Positions 1 to 7,596 of a DNA stretch of 64,000 bases are shown here, in pieces. Under the pieces are notes generated by a model. That model searched no databases. It was given only the letters and a program-made list of their open reading frames with translations, and was not told the DNA's origin. The stretch's first letter is position 1. Every line of letters begins with the position of its first letter. This DNA comes from Nocardioides mesophilus (GTDB lineage Bacteria; Actinomycetota; Actinomycetes; Propionibacteriales; Nocardioidaceae). Made by a program: the position numbers and the translations under genes. Where the stretch lies: NCBI RefSeq assembly GCF_014395785.1, contig NZ_CP060713.1, forward strand, positions 3,066,501-3,130,500, given 5' to 3'.

Positions 1-840
1 GAGGACCTGGTCAGCCGCGCCCGCACCCAGCGGGAGTGGAGCTCCCAGGGCGTCCGCAACGCGATCAAGAAGGCCCCGGACAACGACAAGATCCGCCGCA
101 AGGCGAGCGTGGAGTCCTCGGAGAAGCAGGCACAGAAGGTCCGCCAGATGGAGTCCCGGATCGCCCGCCTGGTGGAGGTCGACGAGCCCCGCAAGGAGTG
201 GGCACTCCGCTTCACGATCGGCAGCGCCCCCCGCTCCAGCTCGGTCGTCGCCACGCTCGACGCGGCCACCGCGACCCTCGGCGGCTTCACGTTCGGTCCG
301 GCCTCGCTGCAGGTCAGCGCAGGTGACCGGATCGGCGTCACCGGTCCCAACGGTGCCGGCAAGACGACGCTGCTGCGGCTCCTGCTCGGACGGCTCACGC
401 CGGAGACCGGAAGAGCCAGCCTGGGCGCCTCGGTCGCGGTCGGTGAGATCGACCAGGCCCGCACCGGACTGGCCGAGGAGCTCCCCCTCGGGGACGCCTT
501 CGAGACGGCGATGCCGCAGATGGCTCCGGCCGACGTCCGGACGCTCCTGGCGAAGTTCGGCCTCAAGGCTGACCAGGTGACCAGCCTGGTCGGCCGGCTC
601 TCACCGGGGGAGCGGACGCGTGCCGCGATGGCGCTGCTGCAGGCCCGCGGAGTGAACCTGCTCGTCCTCGACGAGCCCACCAACCACCTGGACCTCCCGG
701 CGATCGAGCAACTCGAGGAGGCGCTGGAGTCCTACGAGGGAGCCCTGCTGCTCGTCTCGCACGACCGGCGGCTGCTGGACAACGTCCGGCTCGACCAGCG
801 CTGGCACGTCCGCGACGGTCAGGTCAGCACCGAGCAGTAG
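1..840 (+). CDS. ABC-F family ATP-binding protein, C-terminal part (5' end outside window)
   Basis: The reading frame is open from base 1 and ends at TAG 840, giving the last 279 residues. It holds the end of the inter-domain linker (charged, Lys/Arg-rich, about residues 1-65) and the full second ABC domain: Walker A GPNGAGKTT at about residues 115-123, signature LSPGERTR near 200, Walker B LLVLDEPTNHLD near 220, and a switch His in LLVSHDRR. Two ABC domains with no membrane segment and the EPTNHLD Walker B are typical of ABC-F proteins, which act on ribosomes (translation factors or antibiotic-resistance proteins). The missing N-terminal half prevents a finer subfamily call. Confidence 0.93.
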   Translation, partial: EDLVSRARTQREWSSQGVRNAIKKAPDNDKIRRKASVESSEKQAQKVRQMESRIARLVEVDEPRKEWALRFTIGSAPRSSSVVATLDAATATLGGFTFGPASLQVSAGDRIGVTGPNGAGKTTLLRLLLGRLTPETGRASLGASVAVGEIDQARTGLAEELPLGDAFETAMPQMAPADVRTLLAKFGLKADQVTSLVGRLSPGERTRAAMALLQARGVNLLVLDEPTNHLDLPAIEQLEEALESYEGALLLVSHDRRLLDNVRLDQRWHVRDGQVSTEQ

Positions 841-885
841 GGCTGACCCATGGCTCCGGGGAGCACCGTTCCGGACGCCGTCGCG

Positions 886-906
886 CCGCGATCCGCAGCA
901 TCGCGG
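886..906. terminator. Hairpin between convergent genes
   Basis: CCGCGAT and ATCGCGG form a perfect 7-bp stem around a 7-nt loop, in the 79-bp gap between the convergent ABC-F and SDR genes. There is no T tract, as is common in high-GC actinobacteria. It may act in both directions. Confidence 0.4.
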
Positions 907-919
907 ACTCGTGCAGCCT

Positions 920-1678
920 CTACAGCTGGATCCCGCGGGTCAGGGCACCGTCGACCACGAGGTTGGTGCCGCTGATCCGGCTGGCGACGGGGCTGGCCAG
1001 GAACACCACCGGTGCGGCGATCTCCGCCGGCGTGCCCATGTGACCGGTCGGGTTGAGCTCGACCGCGGTCTTGAAGAAGTCCGGGTCGCCGCCCTCGATG
1101 CTCTGCCAGACGCCGCCCTCGAAGTAGGTGTTGCCGGGGGAGACGGTGTTGGCCCGGATCCCCTGCGGGGCCAGCTGCATCGCGAGGCCGTGGATGTAGC
1201 CGATGATCGCGGTCTTCGCCGTCCCGTAGGGCCCGGACGCGAAGTCGGACTCACGTCCGGACACGCTGGAGATCGCGATGATCGAGGCGGCCTGGCTCTG
1301 CTCCAGGTGCGGCATGGCCGCCTTGACCAGGCGGACGGTGTGCATGACGTCCACGTTGAGGCTGAGCTCCCAGTTCTCCTCCGTGTCGGGGATGGCCAGC
1401 GCGCTGACGTTGGCCACCACGACGTCGAGGCCGCCGAAGGACGCGGCCGACTCGTCCACCCACGCGGCGAGCGCCGCGGCGTCTGCCACGTCGACCGTGG
1501 AGCCGGTGACGTTGCCGCGATCGCTCAACGCCTCCTGGGTCGCGGCCACCTCCTCGGAGCTGCGGGCGCAGAACCCGACCACCGCCCCCTCGTCGAGGAA
1601 GGCCTCCACCACCGCGCGGCCGATGCCCCGGGTGCCGCCGGTGACGAGGACGCGGGTTCCGTTGAGCTGCAGGTCCAT
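920..1678 (-). CDS. SDR family NAD(P)-dependent oxidoreductase
   Basis: A 252-residue classical short-chain dehydrogenase/reductase. The cofactor motif TGGTRGIG is at residues 13-20 and NVS follows the fourth strand. The catalytic set is Ser138 (in ISSVSG), Tyr151 and Lys155 (YGTAK). The C-terminal part shows the usual PGN and GTNLVVDGAL segments. Full family length, starting at ATG 1678. It is the last gene of the minus-strand operon that begins at 5202, lying 33 bp after the formamidase stop. The substrate is not predictable; with a 2-hydroxy-acid oxidase and an amidase in the same operon, an alcohol or ketone intermediate of a small catabolic route is a reasonable guess. Confidence 0.93.
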   Translation of the reverse strand: MDLQLNGTRVLVTGGTRGIGRAVVEAFLDEGAVVGFCARSSEEVAATQEALSDRGNVTGSTVDVADAAALAAWVDESAASFGGLDVVVANVSALAIPDTEENWELSLNVDVMHTVRLVKAAMPHLEQSQAASIIAISSVSGRESDFASGPYGTAKTAIIGYIHGLAMQLAPQGIRANTVSPGNTYFEGGVWQSIEGGDPDFFKTAVELNPTGHMGTPAEIAAPVVFLASPVASRISGTNLVVDGALTRGIQL

Positions 1679-1711
1679 GGGTGCTGCCTTTCGTGGAAGG
1701 GGTGCTGCGGG

Positions 1712-2718
1712 TCAGAGTGTCCCGAGGGAGCGGGCACGGGCCCGCATCTCCGCGTGGATACCGCCGAAGGCCTCCGCGGGGGGAGCAGCCGCTTGGCCGC
1801 CTTGACCACCACGCTGTAGTTGGCGTCGACGACGTTGGCGACCGGGACCTGCGCGATCTGCGAGCACAGCTGGTAGGCGTCCATCACGTGCAGGCCGCAC
1901 ATCTCGCTCACCCAGTGCACGAGCTCGGCGTTGCCGATCCGCCAGGAGTCCTCCATCGGCCGGCTCGACCCGATCGCCATGATGTGGGTGTCGGTCTCGA
2001 TCCGCGGCCAGCCAGGGGCGTGGCCCTTGACGAGGTCGACGATCAGGGTGGTCGTCATCGCCCCCTCCACGGCGGTGCCGCAGGCCTCGCCCTCGCCCTG
2101 GCGGTAGTGCCCGTCGCCCACCGAGAACATCGCCCCCTCGACATTGACCCCGAGGTACGCCGTGGCCCCGGCGCGCATCTCGGGGCTGTCCATGTTGCCG
2201 CCGAATCGGTCAGGCACCAGCGACGAGCGCACCTCGCCCCCGGCCGGGGCGACGCCCACGGTGCCGAGCATCGGCTCCACCGGCAGCTCGACGCGGTGAT
2301 CGCTGTGCCGGGCGGTGAAGGCGACCGTGTTGCGGTCGCGGTCGAGCTCGTAGATCCAGGTGGTGTCCGGCAGCGCCGGCTGGAGGTTGACCGTACGGTC
2401 GGTGCCGGTCATCCCGCCGAAGAGCGGGATCGCCGCGGAGGCGGCCCAGTCCCGCGCCGGCACGAGGTCGACCAGATGGAGCACGAGGGTGTCACCGGGC
2501 TCGGCGCCCTCGACGTAGAAGGGTCCGGTCTGCGGGTTGACGAACCGCAGGTCGACCTTCGCGCTGGACAGGTCCTCGACGCTGCGCAGTGCCCCACCGA
2601 ACGCGTCGTCGGACCACAGCCGCAGCGCGGTGCCGGGCTTGACCCTCATCTGAGGCGGCACGCCGCCGAACGTGTAGGCGTACTGCTCGCGGGTGGGGGT
2701 GAACTCGATCAGCTCCAT
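1712..2718 (-). CDS. Acetamidase/formamidase family protein, frameshifted in this sequence
   Basis: FmdA/AmdA family amidase, hydrolysing formamide, acetamide or a similar short amide to acid and ammonia. The N-terminal 320 residues read normally from ATG 2718 (GTALRLWSDDAFGG, GDGHYRQGEGE, DANYSVVVKAAKRLL). At the G run 1778-1783 the frame breaks. As written it runs on into the SDR gene to 1525 with a nonsense Arg/Pro/Ser-rich tail. Adding one base to the run restores a natural end (LLPPAEAFGGIHAEMRARARSLGTL) stopping at 1712, 33 bp before the SDR start. Repaired length is about 335 residues, close to that of formamidases. A sequencing deletion is more likely than real decay. It lies 14 bp after the FMN oxidase in the operon. 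Confidence 0.85.
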
Positions 2719-2732
2719 CGTCGAAAACTACC

Positions 2733-3950
2733 TCAGTCCTGGCGTAGGCGAACGTGGTCACGGCGCAGGTCTTCCACCCGCGAGACACCGAGCAGTGCAA
2801 GGGTGGAGGCGATCTCCTGCTGCAGGATCTCGGCGGCGCGCTGCACCCCGCGTTCGCCCCCTGCCATCAGGCCGTAGAGGTAGGCGCGGCCGACGAGCGC
2901 CGCCCGGGCCCCGAGCGCGACGGCGGCGACGATGTCGCTCCCGGAGAGGATGCCGCCGTCGACGTACACCTCCGCCTTGTCCCCGACGGCGTCCACGATC
3001 GAGGGCAACACCTCCAGCGGGACCGGTGCCCGGTCCAGCTGGCGTCCGCCGTGGTTGGACACGACCAGCGCGTCGGCACCGGCGTCGACCACCGCCAACG
3101 CGTCGGCGACGGTCTGGATGCCCTTGACGACCAGGGGTCCGTCCCACAGCTCCCGCAGCCAGACCACGTCGGCCATCGTGGCGGCCGGATCGAACATCGA
3201 ACCGACCAGCTCCGCGACGGTTCCCTCGAACCGGCGCAGCGAGGCGAACTCGAGCGGCTCCGTGGTCAGCAGGTCCAGCCACCACGCCGGGTGCAGGGAA
3301 CCCTCCGCGAAGGTCCTGAGCGAGAGCGTGGGCGGGATCGTCAGGCCGTTGCGCACGTCGCGCAGCCGGGGGCCGGCCACAGGCGTGTCGACGGTGAGCA
3401 TCAGCGCCTCGTAGCCGGTGGCCTGCGCCCGTTCGACGAAGTCGCGGCTGGCCTCCCGGTCACGCCACAGGTAGAGCTGGAACCACCGACGGACGTCGGG
3501 TGCCGCGGCGGCGAGCTGCTCGATCGAGGTGGTGCCCATCGTGGACAGCGCGTAGGGGACACCAGCGCGCGCCGCCACGCGACCGACCGCAGGCTCGCCC
3601 TCGGTGTGCATCATCCGGGTGAAGCCGGTGGGGGCGAAGATCCACGGCGCCGCGGACGGCTTGCCGAGGATCGGCGTGGACGTGTCGACTGCGGAGACGT
3701 CCTGCAGCACCCGTGGTGAGAACTCGATGCGGGAGTAGGCCTCGCGGGAGCGCGACAGGCTCAGCTCCTCGCCGGCGGCGCCGTCGGTGTAGTCGAAGAC
3801 GGCGCGCGGAGCACGCCGCCTGGCCAGCCGGCGCAGGTCTGCGATCGAGGCCGCCCGGGCCAGCCTCCGGTCCGTTGCGCTGAGCCGGACCGGAGCGGGA
3901 CGCAGGATCTCCTGCAGCTCGGACCAGCGGGGGCGGTGTCGCGTCGTCAT
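2733..3950 (-). CDS. lldD: FMN-dependent alpha-hydroxy-acid oxidase/dehydrogenase (lactate dehydrogenase-like)
   Basis: A 405-residue member of the LldD, glycolate oxidase and mandelate dehydrogenase family, which oxidises a 2-hydroxy acid to a 2-keto acid with FMN in a TIM barrel. Visible features: PWIFAPTGFTRMMHTEGE near the N-terminal FMN contacts, the catalytic motif SNHGGRQLD with His300, and the phosphate-binding DGGILSGSDIVAAVALGA and GRAYLYG segments. Its ATG overlaps the stop codon of the small membrane protein upstream (ATGA), so the two are probably translationally coupled. The symbol marks the family; the true substrate could be lactate, mandelate or another hydroxy acid. It is not the mycofactocin maturase MftD by sequence, and no other mft gene is present. 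Confidence 0.9.
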   Translation of the reverse strand: MTTRHRPRWSELQEILRPAPVRLSATDRRLARAASIADLRRLARRRAPRAVFDYTDGAAGEELSLSRSREAYSRIEFSPRVLQDVSAVDTSTPILGKPSAAPWIFAPTGFTRMMHTEGEPAVGRVAARAGVPYALSTMGTTSIEQLAAAAPDVRRWFQLYLWRDREASRDFVERAQATGYEALMLTVDTPVAGPRLRDVRNGLTIPPTLSLRTFAEGSLHPAWWLDLLTTEPLEFASLRRFEGTVAELVGSMFDPAATMADVVWLRELWDGPLVVKGIQTVADALAVVDAGADALVVSNHGGRQLDRAPVPLEVLPSIVDAVGDKAEVYVDGGILSGSDIVAAVALGARAALVGRAYLYGLMAGGERGVQRAAEILQQEIASTLALLGVSRVEDLRRDHVRLRQD

Positions 3951-4153
3951 CGGGACGCCCGAGTCCGGTTGTCGCGCACAGGTCCTTCCTGCGCATCCGG
4001 GTCGAACGCTTCACGCATCCTCAGGTCCTCCGACGCCGCCCGGCAGCATGCCGTGATGCGCACCCGGCCCGTCACCGCGCCGACCACGAGCAGGACGAGG
4101 AAGAGCGCTGCCAGGACTCCCAGGACGACGGGCACGATCTGCTCCCTTCCCAC
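3947..4153 (-). CDS. Small single-pass membrane protein
   Basis: A 68-residue protein with one hydrophobic helix (residues about 7-28, VPVVLGVLAALFLVLLVVGAV) and a polar, charged tail with a CC pair. It overlaps the oxidase gene by four bases and lies 36 bp after the hydrolase stop, so it is a bona fide operon member. I do not recognise a family. A membrane anchor or a docking subunit for the FMN oxidase is possible but only inferred from the coupling. Confidence 0.7.
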   Translation of the reverse strand: MGREQIVPVVLGVLAALFLVLLVVGAVTGRVRITACCRAASEDLRMREAFDPDAQEGPVRDNRTRASR

Positions 4154-4189
4154 CAGTCCGGCGTCGGACTGCGATCCGAACCTATTCTC

Positions 4190-5202
4190 CTATGACCCGA
4201 GCAGCTCGGTGAGGGCGTCGTTGATGAACGCCGTGTCGACGGGGTTGACGCCACCGCCGGCGAAGTGACCCCACACTCCCGGGATCACCCGCAGCTCGGC
4301 ATTCGGGATGTGAGCCACGGCGTACTCCTCGTCCTCCGGGGGAAGTACAGGTCCTTCTCGCCGGGCATGACGATCATCTTGGCCTTGATCGAGGCCAAGG
4401 CACGCTCGTGGTCCCCGTCGAAGCCAGGGGTGTTGCCGATGTTGCCGTTCTGCCACGTCCAGGCCATCGCGAGGAGGTTGTTGGCGTCCTTGACGAGAAA
4501 GAAGCCTTCCCAGAAGCCGATGAGGAAGTCCTCGAGCGACGCGTAGTCGAAGGGAGCCTGCGCGTAGAGCTTCTGCCAGTAGAAGGCCTGCGAGAGACCC
4601 CACCCGGCGTAGACGCGTCCCACCGCGCGCAGGCCCTTGACCGGTTCGTTCGTGTAGAGCCCGTCCTGCCAGGCCGCGTCCGTGTAGATGGCGTACTTCA
4701 CTGCCTCGAGGAACACGATGTTGTGCTCCGAGGTCTTCGACGAGCCGCAGAAGGGCAGGGCGCGCTCGACCATGTCCGGGTAGCTGACCGCCCACTGGTA
4801 GGTCTGGCCGGCGCCCATCGACCAGCCGGTGACGAGGGCCAGCTTCTCGATGCCGAACTGCTCGGTGACCAGACGGTGCTGCTGCTCGACCTGGTCGTAG
4901 AACGTGACGTGGGGGAATCGGGGGCCGTCGTGCGGGGCCGGGGTGTTGCTGGGGGAGGACGACAGCCCGTTGCCCAGCATGTTGGGGACGATGATGAAGT
5001 ACTTGGCGGGGTCGAGGGCCATGCCCTCGCCGATCAGCCACTCGTTGTCCGGGTGCTGACCGGAGTACCAGGTCGGGTACACGATCGCGTTGGACTTGTC
5101 CTCGTTCAGAGTTCCGTAGGTCTTGTACGCGAGCTTCGCGTCCCGGAGCGTCTGTCCGGTGCTCAGGCGGACGTCGTCCAGCTCGAAGATGTCGTAATCC
5201 AT
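4190..5202 (-). CDS. Alpha/beta hydrolase, homoserine O-acetyltransferase-like, frameshifted in this sequence
   Basis: First gene of the operon, starting at ATG 5202. The N-terminal 290 residues have the MetX-like fold (LAYKTYGTLN, nucleophile Ser128 in GWSMGAG). At the G run 4338-4342 one base is missing. Restoring it gives GEKDLYFPPEDEEYAV with the acid residue, and GVWGHFAGG with the catalytic His, ending at 4190. Repaired length is about 337 residues. MetX enzymes usually have GGSMGGMQ at the nucleophile; GWSMGAGQTYQW differs, and no methionine genes are near, so this is more likely an esterase or acyltransferase of unknown substrate than a true homoserine acetyltransferase. Confidence 0.85.
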
Positions 5203-5709
5203 GGTGCGGCTCCTGTTGCTTGGGGGAGGGTGCGCAGCATCCGTCCGTGCGCTGACTCTTCACACACCTTCGTCAGCGCACGCAACGATCAAGGGTCGCG
5301 AGGTCCCGCGTCAAGAGACTGACCGGGGTTGCCTGTGACGTGGTGGCTGCGCAGCGAGCGCCGAGGTCTCCTTCGCCCGCCGTACGGACGCCGAGCACCG
5401 GGGCACGATGCTGGAGCTGCTCTTCGACCTCCAACGACAGCTGCGACGGTTCGCCGGGACGGTGCTCATCGGCGCGGACGGTTGGCGGCTGGCCCGTCCT
5501 GCTCCTCGGGCTGCTGGTCACCGTGTGCCTCTGGTGATGGTGGTCTACGAACCGGTGCGCCACCAGGAGGCGCGCTCCCGGCTGAGGGGTGAGTGGCACG
5601 AGCCTCCGCGTATCCAGGAGGAGGACCTGCCGCTCGACGTGGCGCTCAACTGACGGGCGGCCGTATGAGCCGGCGCTGGGTGGGGCCATCGCCGTCCGGG
5701 GCACGACGC
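5203..5709. other. Gene-poor stretch with possible decayed small ORFs
   Basis: No convincing gene. On the plus strand, 5408-5653 could encode 81 residues starting MLELLFDLQRQLRRFAG. Part of it loses the G/C third-position bias, while another frame (ending TGA 5537) there reads WPVLLLGLLVTVCLW, a helix-like segment, overlapping a downstream ATG as TGATG. This looks like one or two small membrane-protein ORFs with a frameshift, or a relic. The 5203-5330 part should hold the promoter of the minus-strand operon; I see no clear hexamers. Confidence 0.35.
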
Positions 5710-5748
5710 ACGAAGAGCCCCGACCGCGGTGCGGTCGGGGCTCTTCGT
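5710..5748 (-). terminator. Strong hairpin terminator of the cold-shock gene
   Basis: A perfect 18-bp stem (5710-5727 with 5731-5748) and a 3-nt loop sit 6 nt after the csp stop codon. It is the most stable hairpin noticed in the window. Confidence 0.85.
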
Positions 5749-5754
5749 GGGAAA

Positions 5755-5958
5755 TCAGGAGACGCGGACGTTCTCAGCCTGCGGGCCCTTGGGGCCGGCG
5801 GTGACGTCGAACTCGACCTTCTGGTTCTCGTCGAGCGACTTGTAGCCGCCGGACTGGATAGCGGAGTAGTGGACGAACACGTCCTCACCGCCGCCGTCCT
5901 GCGCGATGAAGCCGAAACCCTTTTCGGCGTTGAACCACTTGACGGTTCCCTGAGCCAT
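5755..5958 (-). CDS. Cold-shock domain protein (CspA family)
   Basis: A 67-residue single cold-shock domain: [15 protein letters not shown] (RNP1, KGFGFI) and DVFVHYSAI (RNP2, VFVHY), ending QAENVRVS. It binds single-stranded RNA/DNA in the cytoplasm and acts as an RNA chaperone. The start is ATG 5958, preceded by GAAGGAA about 8 nt upstream; an in-frame ATG at 5997 would add 13 residues foreign to the family. It is monocistronic, with a long upstream gap (5' UTR likely) and a strong terminator. Confidence 0.97.
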   Translation of the reverse strand: MAQGTVKWFNAEKGFGFIAQDGGGEDVFVHYSAIQSGGYKSLDENQKVEFDVTAGPKGPQAENVRVS

Positions 5959-6349
5959 GTTCGTTTCCTTCGTTCGTGCCGGGGGCATTGTGCCCACGAG
6001 CTGCTGAAGACATCCACCTGTGCTGATGTCCAGCGAACCGAAGACCAGGAGTACGAGATACGAGCCGCGACATCTTGTGCGGCCAGGACGACTTGCAGAG
6101 TCATCCCTTCAACAGATCCCACCATAGGGCATCAGGGGCCTGTTCCGCGCATCGGCGAGATCTGCACGAGCCAGCCGCACGACGACGGGCTTCCCGAATC
6201 TGCGTGCGTGCCCGATTCGTGGGCTATTGGTGTGGTCCATATGGGTCATTTCCGTGGGCCGGGTCGTGACAAGCCGATGAGGGGACGGCACGCTGCGACC
6301 TCCAGAGCGGGTCAGGGGGACCCGCGTCACTCAAGGGGGGTACATCTTC
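5959..6349. other. Intergenic region between divergent csp and secreted-protein genes
   Basis: A 391-bp gap. The left part should be the leader of csp and the right part the promoter of the secreted protein at 6350. A 73-codon minus-strand ORF (6109-6330) has no recognisable motif or ribosome site and I do not call it. No repeats or strong hairpins were noticed. Confidence 0.4.
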
Positions 6350-6742
6350 ATGAGCGTGACCAGACGTGCGGCACTCGCCACGAGCGCCGCGATCGGCGCC
6401 ATCCTTCTCACCGCCGCACCGAGCCTGGCGCACGAGTGCGTCAACCCGGACAAGCAGGCCGGAGCCGGAGCCCAGATCATCATCAACGACGTGACCGGGC
6501 AGGTGACATTCGCCAATCCGGGGATCGAGAAGCGGTTCACCAGCGGCGTCACGTCCGAAGAGACCTTCCGTGGCCTGATCGGCTTGGACTTCGACGGGGA
6601 CGGGACGGTCGAGATCACCACGTGGATCGTCGGCAAGACCGGAGAGATTCCGATGCAGGCGCAGCTGGCAGGAGCCGCCTGTCACGGGGTCCTGAACTTC
6701 GAGGACTACTTCGCCTGCATGGAGGCCGAGTTTCCGTCCTGA
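6350..6742 (+). CDS. Secreted protein of unknown function
   Basis: A 130-residue protein with a clear Sec signal peptide (residues 1 to about 27: Arg-rich start, hydrophobic core ATSAAIGAILLTAAPSLA, then AHEC). The mature part has three cysteines, a DFDGDGTVEI stretch that resembles a short calcium-binding loop, and no family I recognise. The start is ATG 6350 with an AAGGGGGG purine run about 9 nt upstream. It is monocistronic and followed by a strong hairpin. Confidence 0.75.
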   Translation: MSVTRRAALATSAAIGAILLTAAPSLAHECVNPDKQAGAGAQIIINDVTGQVTFANPGIEKRFTSGVTSEETFRGLIGLDFDGDGTVEITTWIVGKTGEIPMQAQLAGAACHGVLNFEDYFACMEAEFPS

Positions 6743-6766
6743 GCGGCAGGCTCCCCGTGCACCGTT

Positions 6767-6796
6767 CCGCCGGCCACGACACCTCGTGGCCGGCGG
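6767..6796. terminator. Bidirectional hairpin terminator
   Basis: A 13-bp perfect stem (6767-6779 with 6784-6796), loop CACC, lies between the convergent secreted-protein and flavodoxin genes. It is suited to ending both transcripts. Confidence 0.75.
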
Positions 6797-6823
6797 GCGG
6801 TTCCGGCTGCGTGCGCCCTGGCA

Positions 6824-7366
6824 TCAAGAGTCCGCGGAGTCGAGGTCGGCGGTGAAGTGCTCCGCGAAGCGCCGCACCCCGTCCCACTCGGTGTACACGT
6901 AGTCGCGGGAGACATCGGTGCCCAGGTTCCCGGGCTTGTCGCCGGCGATCTTCTTCATCATGTGCCGCTTGACGAAGCCGTAGTGGGTGTAGAGCAGCGC
7001 TCCTCCGAAGAGGGCCACCTTGCCGGGTCTCCACCCGGTCTCCTGCTCGAACTGCTCGACGTAGCCCTCGGCCTCGGCGGTGTCGCCGTGCGCGGCGAGG
7101 CTCACCGAGAAGAACGCTGACGGCTTACGGTCCAGCACGTCGTGGTTCTTGCGGACGAAGTCGACGATGTGCTTGTCGTGCTTTCCCATGTGGATCGAAG
7201 CGCCGACCATCACAGCGTCGTAGCCGTCGAGGACCGGGTCGGCTGCCTCCTTGACGTCCGTCATCGTGACGTCGTGACCGTGACCGCGGAGGAGATCGGC
7301 GATGAAGTCGGCGATCTTCGCGGTCTGGCCCTCGGTGCTGCCGTAGGTGAGGAAGATCGTGCCCAC
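6824..7366 (-). CDS. Flavodoxin-domain protein, HemG-like protoporphyrinogen oxidase family
   Basis: A 180-residue flavodoxin fold. The FMN phosphate loop TYGSTEGQTAKIA is at about residues 6-18, and GASIHMGKHDKHIVDFVRKN matches menaquinone-dependent protoporphyrinogen IX dehydrogenases (HemG). The start GTG 7366 is chosen because AAGGAG lies about 8 nt upstream and translation begins right at the first beta strand (VGTIFLTYG). No haem gene is nearby, so a general quinone-linked flavodoxin role is equally possible. Confidence 0.85.
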   Translation of the reverse strand: MGTIFLTYGSTEGQTAKIADFIADLLRGHGHDVTMTDVKEAADPVLDGYDAVMVGASIHMGKHDKHIVDFVRKNHDVLDRKPSAFFSVSLAAHGDTAEAEGYVEQFEQETGWRPGKVALFGGALLYTHYGFVKRHMMKKIAGDKPGNLGTDVSRDYVYTEWDGVRRFAEHFTADLDSADS

Positions 7367-7596
7367 GTGTGGCTCCTTTCGGGACCGGGTGCTCGATCCG
7401 GGCCCCAGGCTCGCTGGTGGCATGGTCGCGTCGACTGCGCCATCGCAGCACCGCGTCCGGTGGCTGCCCCAGAGGCGAACGTCCCCGGGGTCGCCATCCG
7501 GGTCGGGTTCAAGTCCGACGCGATCTGCCGCCGCCTCGCATGCCCGACAATCCGCATGGTCACCCGCGAGCGACCGCGGCGTCGCACAATGGGCGG

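Noticed and set aside
1525-1711. Formamidase extension as literally translated
   Set aside because: It reads the SDR gene in a wrong frame; a one-base repair gives a natural stop at 1712.
6109-6330. 73-codon minus-strand ORF upstream of the secreted protein
   Set aside because: No ribosome site, family or coding bias; it lies across the likely promoter of the 6350 gene.
7470-7510. Weak resemblance to the shared element upstream of the flavodoxin gene
   Set aside because: Only about 14 of 22 positions match, the central AT bases are missing and no -10 follows at the right spacing.
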